DNA of 10,227 nucleotides from VRUE01 sp035556755. Lineage in GTDB: Bacteria > Actinomycetota > Thermoleophilia > Solirubrobacterales > 70-9. The stretch spans positions 1-10,227 of the forward strand of contig DATMEP010000042.1 of the NCBI GenBank assembly GCA_035556755.1. The letters run 5' to 3'. Of the stretch, positions 6,385 through 10,227 are shown piece after piece (position 1 is the stretch's first letter; every line of letters starts with the position of its first letter). The notes beneath the pieces were generated by a model, which searched no databases, was not told where the DNA came from, and was given only the letters and a program-made list of their open reading frames with translations. Both the position numbers and the translations under genes were made by a program.

Positions 6385-6403
6385 GCGCGGCCTACGGCCG
6401 CGC
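6385..6403. repeat. Perfect 8-bp GC hairpin
   Basis: GCGCGGCC-TAC-GGCCGCGC is a perfect inverted repeat, the second inner hairpin of the 148-bp element. Part of it, GCGGCCTA (6387-6394), can instead pair with TAGGCCGC (6419-6426), giving two mutually exclusive folds. Confidence 0.55.
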
Positions 6404-6417
6404 AATCACCGGATTGC
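6402..6417. repeat. 6-bp hairpin, third inner stem
   Basis: GCAATC (6402-6407) and GATTGC (6412-6417) form a perfect stem with a 4-nt loop ACCG. Its first two bases overlap the end of the preceding GC hairpin, so the two stems compete at their border. In the alternative fold this small stem would sit inside the pairing of 6387-6394 with 6419-6426. Confidence 0.45.
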
Positions 6418-6512
6418 ATAGGCCGCTTCGCGACATTCGCCCGCAGGCCGACCAGGCTTCTCTCTCGATACGTGTCCCGGGATAACCAAGGCTGTGAGTG
6501 TGGTCCCAGGGT

Positions 6513-6526
6513 TCTCAAGCTTGAGA
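6513..6526. repeat. Perfect 14-bp palindrome
   Basis: TCTCAAGCTTGAGA reads the same on both strands with no spacer, the usual form of a dimeric protein binding site rather than an RNA hairpin. It is followed at 6528-6535 by the related palindrome GAAGCTTC. It lies about 100 nt beyond the ilvD stop and is not in front of any recognised gene, so an operator role is not obvious. Confidence 0.45.
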
Positions 6527-6547
6527 GGAAGCTTCAAGCAGAGATTT

Positions 6548-6566
6548 CGAAGCTAGGTGTGCTTCG
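6548..6566. repeat. 6-bp hairpin next to the ilvD terminator candidate
   Basis: CGAAGC (6548-6553) and GCTTCG (6561-6566) form a perfect 6-bp stem with a 7-nt loop. The stem can be lengthened by wobble and A-T pairs at its base. It would lie directly 3' of the 6571-6590 hairpin in the ilvD transcript, forming a tandem. Confidence 0.4.
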
Positions 6567-6570
6567 GAGG

Positions 6571-6590
6571 GGGATGGCACCCGCCATCCC
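6571..6590 (-). terminator. Candidate terminator of the dprA-thiD-ilvD operon
   Basis: GGGATGGC-ACCC-GCCATCCC is a perfect 8-bp inverted repeat with a 4-nt loop, 35 nt beyond the ilvD stop. Position and stability suit a transcription terminator. No U-tract follows it on the minus strand, so Rho-dependent ending or a U-less hairpin terminator must be assumed. Confidence 0.5.
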
Positions 6591-6625
6591 ACCCCAGCCT
6601 GACGAGACACCGTGGAATCGACCGA

Positions 6626-8320
6626 CTAGCCGGTGACCGCGCCCTGCGCGGCGGACGACACGGTGGCCGCGTACTTGGCCATGACGCCGCGATCGTAGAG
6701 CGGCTTGGGCGGCTCGTACTCGGCGATGCGTTTGGCGATCTCCTCGTCGGAGAGCGCCACGTCGAGGCGGCGGGCCTCGACGTCGAGGCTGATCTCGTCG
6801 CCCTCGCGGATCGCGGCGATCGGCCCCCCCTTGAGGGCCTCGGGGGCGACGTGGCCGACCATGAGGCCACGGGTGGCGCCTGAGAAGCGGCCGTCGGTGA
6901 GCAGTGCCACCTCCTCGCCGAGCCCCTCGCCGACGATCGCCGCAGTCACCTGCAGCATCTCCCTCATCCCCGGCCCACCGGCCGGGCCCTCGTTGCGGAT
7001 CACGATGACGTCGCCGGCCTGGATCGAGCGGTCCTTGACCGCGCGGAAGCACTCCTCCTCGGACTCGAAGACGCGGGCGGGACCGACCTGCTTGGTGCGC
7101 TCGGTGCCGGCAAGCTTGACCACCGCACCCTCCGGGGCGAGGTTGCCGCGCAGAATCGCCAGGCCCCCTTCCGTCTTGAGCGGGTTCGAGAGCGGCCGCA
7201 CCACTTCTTGGCCCTCCGCCTCGTTCGCCAGCGCAGCCTCTTCGCCGATCGTGCGACCGCTGACGGTGATCGCGTCGCCATGGAGGATGCCCGCCTGGGC
7301 CAGTCGCTCCAGGATCAGTGGCACGCCTCCGGCGCGGTAGAGGTCGGTGGCGACGAAGCGCCCGCCCGGCTTCAGGTCGGCGAGCAGCGGCGTCTGCCGC
7401 GAGATCCGCTCGAAGTCGTCGATGCTCAGCTCGATCCCGGCCTCCCGGGCGACCGCGAGCAGGTGCAGGACGACGTTGGTCGACCCGCCGGAGGCGCAGG
7501 CGCAGGCGATCGCGTTCTCAAGCGAGTCGCGGGTGATCACCCGGCTCGGTCGCAGGTCTTCGCTCAGCACCCGCATCACCAGCTCGCCGACCTTCTCGGC
7601 GACCGTTCCCTTCTCGTCGTCTTCAGCCGGAACCATCGCCGAGCCGCCGGGGCTGATCCCCAGCGCCTCGAAGGCACAGGCCATCGTGTTGGCGGTGTAC
7701 TGCCCACCGCAAGCCCCGGCGCCGGGGCTTGCGACGCCCTCGAGCTCGTGCAGTTCCTCGTCGCTCATGTTCCCCGCCGCGTGCGCGCCGATCGCCTCGA
7801 AGACGTCCTGGATCGTCACGTCGCGGTCGTGCCAGCGGCCGGGCGCGATCGAGCCGCCGTAGAGCATCAGCGAGGGGATGTCGAGACGGGCCAGCGCCAT
7901 CACGCAGCCCGGGATCGTCTTGTCGCAGGCCGAGAGCGCCACGATCGCGTCGAACTGGTAGCCGCGCGCGGTCAGCTCGATCGAGTCGGCGATCACCTCG
8001 CGGCTGACCAGCGAGGTCTTCATCCCTTGAGTCCCCATCGTGATCCCGTCGGAGATCGCCACCGTGTTGAACTCCATCGGCGTGCCCCCGGCAGCACGAA
8101 CGCCCGCTTTGATGTGCTCGGCGAGTCCGCGCAGGTGGAAGTTGCAGGGCATCGCCTCGATCCAGGTGTTGGCGATGCCGATCGTCGGCCGGCTCAGCGC
8201 ATCGTCGTCGAACCCGATCCCCTTCATGTAGGCGCGCGCGGCGGCGCGCTCGGGACCGTCGAAGACGACGCTCGAGCGTGGACGGGGAAGACTGGTCGAG
8301 GTGCTGGCGTTGCCGTTCAT
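6626..8320 (-). CDS. ilvD: Dihydroxy-acid dehydratase
   Basis: This 564-residue iron-sulfur enzyme dehydrates 2,3-dihydroxy-isovalerate and its ethyl homologue to the 2-oxo acids, the third common step of valine/isoleucine/leucine synthesis in the cytoplasm. Cluster cysteines are C59 (AMPCNFHLRGLAEH), C132 (LSACDKTIPGC, IlvD/Edd signature, with K133 as the usual carbamylated lysine) and C204 (SPGAGACGGQYTANTM). AISDGITMGTQGM (88-100) supplies metal ligands. The C-terminal signature LTDGRFSGATRG contains S480, the catalytic base. Three cysteines and about 560 residues suggest the [2Fe-2S] class typical of actinobacteria and plants rather than the longer E. coli type. ATG at 8320-8318 is 9 nt after the thiD stop, with only a weak AGG upstream. 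No other ilv or leu gene is in the window, which is unusual for operon placement. Confidence 0.97.
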   Translation of the reverse strand: MNGNASTSTSLPRPRSSVVFDGPERAAARAYMKGIGFDDDALSRPTIGIANTWIEAMPCNFHLRGLAEHIKAGVRAAGGTPMEFNTVAISDGITMGTQGMKTSLVSREVIADSIELTARGYQFDAIVALSACDKTIPGCVMALARLDIPSLMLYGGSIAPGRWHDRDVTIQDVFEAIGAHAAGNMSDEELHELEGVASPGAGACGGQYTANTMACAFEALGISPGGSAMVPAEDDEKGTVAEKVGELVMRVLSEDLRPSRVITRDSLENAIACACASGGSTNVVLHLLAVAREAGIELSIDDFERISRQTPLLADLKPGGRFVATDLYRAGGVPLILERLAQAGILHGDAITVSGRTIGEEAALANEAEGQEVVRPLSNPLKTEGGLAILRGNLAPEGAVVKLAGTERTKQVGPARVFESEEECFRAVKDRSIQAGDVIVIRNEGPAGGPGMREMLQVTAAIVGEGLGEEVALLTDGRFSGATRGLMVGHVAPEALKGGPIAAIREGDEISLDVEARRLDVALSDEEIAKRIAEYEPPKPLYDRGVMAKYAATVSSAAQGAVTG

Positions 8321-8329
8321 GCCTGGAAT

Positions 8330-9151
8330 CTAAACGCCGCCGTCATCCGGCCGCCGGTTGGCGAGGTCGAAGACGTCCACAGGGCCTGCCCCCGCGCCGA
8401 TATCTCGCAAGCCTGCCCCAACCGCTACGGAGGCGACCTCACGCGCTTTGCGCGCTGCCTCGATCGGGCTCTCACCGTGAGCGAGGAACGCCGCCAAGGC
8501 GGAGGAGTGGGTGCAGCCCGAGCCGTGCGAGGCGCCACCGGGATGGCGCTCTCCCTCGATCGCGACGGTCTCGGCGCCGTCGAAGAACAGGTCGACGACG
8601 ACCTCGCTGTGCCCACCGGTGACGACGACTGCCTTCGGTCCCAACTCGCGCACCTCACGCGCCAGATCCGCTTGCGTGGCGTTTTCGCTCGCGCCGGAGA
8701 GGATGCGCGCCTCGGGAATGTTGGGCGTGACCACCGTGGCCATCGGCAGAAGTCGCACAACGAGGGCTTCGTGAGCTTCGGGGTCGAGTAGCGTGGCACC
8801 GCTCTCAGCGACCATCACGGGATCGACGACGATCGGTGCGTCCACATCGACCATCAGGGCCAAGCAGGCGACGACAGCCTCGATCGCTTCCACCGAGCCG
8901 AGCATCCCGATCTTGATCGCATCGACGCCGATGTCCTCGGCAACCGCTGAGACCTGGGCGATGATCATCTCCGGCGAAACGGCCTCGATCGCGTCGACGC
9001 TGACGGTGTTCTGCGCGGTTATCGCCGTGACCGCGGTCATCCCGTGCACACCGCAACGGGCGAAGGCCTTCAGGTCCGCTTGGATGCCGGCACCTCCGCC
9101 GGAGTCAGAACCGGCGATGGACAGAACCGTGGGAATGCGTTTTTCGATCAT
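8330..9151 (-). CDS. thiD: Hydroxymethylpyrimidine / phosphomethylpyrimidine kinase
   Basis: This 273-residue ribokinase-fold enzyme phosphorylates HMP and then HMP-phosphate to HMP-PP, the pyrimidine half of thiamine. The motifs are all present: SIAGSDSGGGAGIQADLKAF (11-30), substrate-binding TAITAQNT (42-49), IKIGMLGS (79-86), VVDPVM (108-113), VVTGGH (176-181) and the anion-hole/catalytic HGSGCTHSSALAA (209-221, with C213). Full length for the single-domain enzyme; no ThiE or TenA domain is fused. The start is ATG at 9151-9149, with GGAG (9160-9157) 5 nt upstream. The ATG overlaps the dprA TGA as ATGA, so it is translationally coupled to dprA. No other thiamine gene or TPP riboswitch is visible, so regulation by thiamine is not evident here. 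Confidence 0.95.
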   Translation of the reverse strand: MIEKRIPTVLSIAGSDSGGGAGIQADLKAFARCGVHGMTAVTAITAQNTVSVDAIEAVSPEMIIAQVSAVAEDIGVDAIKIGMLGSVEAIEAVVACLALMVDVDAPIVVDPVMVAESGATLLDPEAHEALVVRLLPMATVVTPNIPEARILSGASENATQADLAREVRELGPKAVVVTGGHSEVVVDLFFDGAETVAIEGERHPGGASHGSGCTHSSALAAFLAHGESPIEAARKAREVASVAVGAGLRDIGAGAGPVDVFDLANRRPDDGGV

Positions 9152-10227
9152 GGTTTCTCCAGCCTAGTGTTGAGTGGCGATTTCAAGTTCGTTCTCGCGT
9201 AGACGCCGACCAGCGAGCAGGTGACGTAGCCACTTGCCTCCAGACCGGCGAGAGCCGCTGCCGTCTCGCCGCCGGATAGGCCGAGCTCGACCGCAATCGC
9301 GTCGCAGGTCTCCGCCCCACGCTCCAGCGCCTCCAGCGCTGCCTCAGCCAACGGTGAGAGCGAGGGGCCGCTGCGCTCGATTCGCTGCACTCCGGCACCC
9401 AGCATCGCGTCGAGCACGTCCTGCGCGTCGCGCACCAGGCAAGCGCCTCCTGCCAGCAGGTTGTGCGGCCCCGCGGAGAGCCGCGAGCCGACCGGTCCCG
9501 GCACAGCGCCCAGGTCCCGGCCAAGGTCGGCGGCGAGATCCGCGGTGATCAGCGAGCCCGAGCGCGCGGCCGCCTCGACGACGACGGTCATTCCGGCGAG
9601 CGCCGCCATGATCCGGTTCCGCGCCGGGAAGGACCAGCGCCAGGCGCCCGTCCCCGGCGGCAGCTCGGAGAGCACCAAGCCGCTTTCGCAGATCTGCCGC
9701 CAGAGCGAACGGTGCGCGGCCGGGTAGGCGACGTCGGCGCCGCAGCCGAGGACCGCGACGGTTCGCCCGCCTTCGAGCGCGCCGCGGTGCGCGCAGGCGT
9801 CGATGCCGAATGCCAGGCCGCTGACGACGACCAAGCCGCTGGCGGCCAGCTCGCGGCCGAGCTCGCGGGCCACCTCTCGGCCGTAGGCGCTCGCCCGCCG
9901 GGCGCCGACCACCGTCACCGCTCCCGCCGGCTCCAGGCCCGCCAGCAACCCCGGGTCTCCTCGGCCGATCAACGCCCAAGGCGCGTCCCCGGCGTCGCCG
10001 AGGCCGGCCGGGAACAGCGGGTCGTGGCGGCAGCAGGCCCAGCACTCCGCCGCGGCGAGGTCCTGCTGGAGGCGGCGCTCGGGAACCGCCTCGAGCTGGG
10101 CGAGGACCTGGGCCGCTACCTTCGGCGCGGCGACCGTCGCGAGGTCCTCGTTCGCCAGCCTCAGCAATTCCGGCGATCGCGATCCCGGCGCACCCGCCGC
10201 CACCTTCTCGATGTAGGGGGCGAGGTG
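9148..10227 (-). CDS. dprA: DNA processing protein DprA, 5' end outside window
   Basis: DprA binds single-stranded DNA entering the cell and loads RecA for transformation; it is also kept in many species without known competence. Visible parts are an N-terminal helical segment (RSPELLRLANEDLATV), the Rossmann-like core with VTVVGARRASAYGREVA, the family signature VVSGLAFGIDACAHRGAL, VAVLGCGADVAYPAAH, PARNRIMAALAG, ARSGSLITADLAADLGR and AVPGPVGS, and a C-terminal winged helix (about LSPLAEAALEALERGAETCDAIAVELGLSG, split here only by description). A GTG at 10203-10201 could be a start. However, the frame stays open to the window edge and the preceding codons (LAPYIEKV) look like natural DprA N-terminal sequence, so I treat the gene as truncated. 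The stop overlaps thiD (ATGA). Confidence 0.94.
   Translation of the reverse strand, partial: HLAPYIEKVAAGAPGSRSPELLRLANEDLATVAAPKVAAQVLAQLEAVPERRLQQDLAAAECWACCRHDPLFPAGLGDAGDAPWALIGRGDPGLLAGLEPAGAVTVVGARRASAYGREVARELGRELAASGLVVVSGLAFGIDACAHRGALEGGRTVAVLGCGADVAYPAAHRSLWRQICESGLVLSELPPGTGAWRWSFPARNRIMAALAGMTVVVEAAARSGSLITADLAADLGRDLGAVPGPVGSRLSAGPHNLLAGGACLVRDAQDVLDAMLGAGVQRIERSGPSLSPLAEAALEALERGAETCDAIAVELGLSGGETAAALAGLEASGYVTCSLVGVYARTNLKSPLNTRLEKP

Larger units (their letters stand above)
6317..6464. repeat. 148-bp nested palindromic element with about 30-bp imperfect inverted ends
   Basis: The left arm 6317-6346 and right arm 6435-6464 are reverse complements at 27 of 30 positions. The outer 20 bp (left arm beginning GAGAGAAGCCTGG, right arm ending CCAGGCTTCTCTC) differ at one position. 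Between the arms lie three perfect hairpins: 6350-6376, 6385-6403 and 6402-6417. The whole could fold as a multi-branched RNA or DNA cruciform. At 6330/6451 the mismatch is C-A in + strand RNA but a G-U wobble in minus-strand RNA. I see no clear target-site duplication at the ends. Candidates are a MITE or REP/BIME-like repeat, a bidirectional terminator, or a structured RNA. I cannot tell which from one copy. Confidence 0.6.
6288..6625. other. Structured convergent intergenic region without a convincing gene
   Basis: These 338 bp separate the convergent 3' ends of the hydrolase and ilvD. An open frame crosses it on the + strand (6292-6636, 114 codons), but it runs through all the hairpins, enters ilvD antisense and shows no recognisable domain. 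The base composition is visibly less GC-rich than the coding DNA. The region is dominated by inverted repeats, listed separately: a 148-bp nested element (6317-6464) and palindromes at 6475-6482, 6513-6526, 6528-6535, 6548-6566 and 6571-6590. No tRNA-like T-loop, CRISPR repeat pattern or integron attC core site is seen. Confidence 0.6.

Noticed and set aside
6317..6464. Possible integron attC site or CRISPR-like repeat
   Set aside because: No GTTRRRY/RYYYAAC core sites at the ends and no direct repeats with regular spacers; only nested inverted repeats are present.
6292..6636. A 114-codon + strand frame across the intergenic region
   Set aside because: It spans all the palindromes, runs into ilvD antisense, has no good ribosome site and no recognisable domain.
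8322..8332. Search for a T-box, TPP riboswitch or leader peptide ahead of ilvD or thiD
   Set aside because: The gaps are 9 nt and an ATGA overlap, leaving no room for a leader structure.
7208..8791. A 527-codon open frame on the + strand, antisense to ilvD and thiD
   Set aside because: Both minus-strand genes show complete family signatures. The antisense frame is open only because GC-rich coding DNA lacks stops in that frame, and its translation has no recognisable domain.

Overview
The window is GC-rich DNA, roughly 65-70% by eye, with tightly packed genes, many overlapping stop/start junctions and GTG as well as ATG starts. A FliA/WhiG-type sigma factor, a XerC recombinase and DprA lie near one another, as they often do in actinobacteria. 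Together with the protein style, this suggests a deep-branching, high-GC actinobacterium such as Thermoleophilia (Solirubrobacterales or Gaiellales). That placement is inference; no rRNA or other direct phylogenetic marker is present.

Layout from left to right. (1) Positions 2-298 hold the C-terminal end of a trypsin-like serine protease on the + strand, cut by the window edge. Its stop interlocks with the stop of the gene facing it. (2) Positions 4533 down to 295 are a likely six-gene minus-strand operon: L,D-transpeptidase, XerC-type recombinase, FliA/WhiG sigma factor, a zinc-ribbon protein of unknown function, a compact RNase HI, and a VOC-family (glyoxalase/dioxygenase) protein. A sigma-A-like promoter can be proposed in the 136-bp divergent gap in front of it. 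(3) Positions 4670-6287 are a two-gene + strand operon: a protein of the 5-formyltetrahydrofolate cyclo-ligase family, overlapped by 8 nt by an alpha/beta hydrolase. (4) Positions 6288-6625 are a 338-bp convergent intergenic region with no convincing gene. It is packed with inverted repeats: a 148-bp element with about 30-bp imperfect inverted ends enclosing three perfect hairpins, followed by further palindromes and a terminator-like hairpin behind ilvD. (5) Positions 10227 down to 6626 are a minus-strand operon: dprA (5' end outside the window), thiD (ATGA overlap) and ilvD (9-nt gap).

How the genes work together: most are housekeeping or conserved functions. DprA (loading of RecA on incoming DNA), XerC (chromosome dimer resolution) and RNase HI (RNA:DNA hybrid removal) act on DNA. 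The L,D-transpeptidase cross-links peptidoglycan. ThiD and IlvD serve thiamine and branched-chain amino acid synthesis, and the cyclo-ligase homologue belongs to a folate-related family. The sigma factor is the only obvious regulator and probably directs a motility or developmental regulon located elsewhere. I found no phage, CRISPR, toxin-antitoxin or defence system. The least explained parts are the structured intergenic element and the zinc-ribbon protein.
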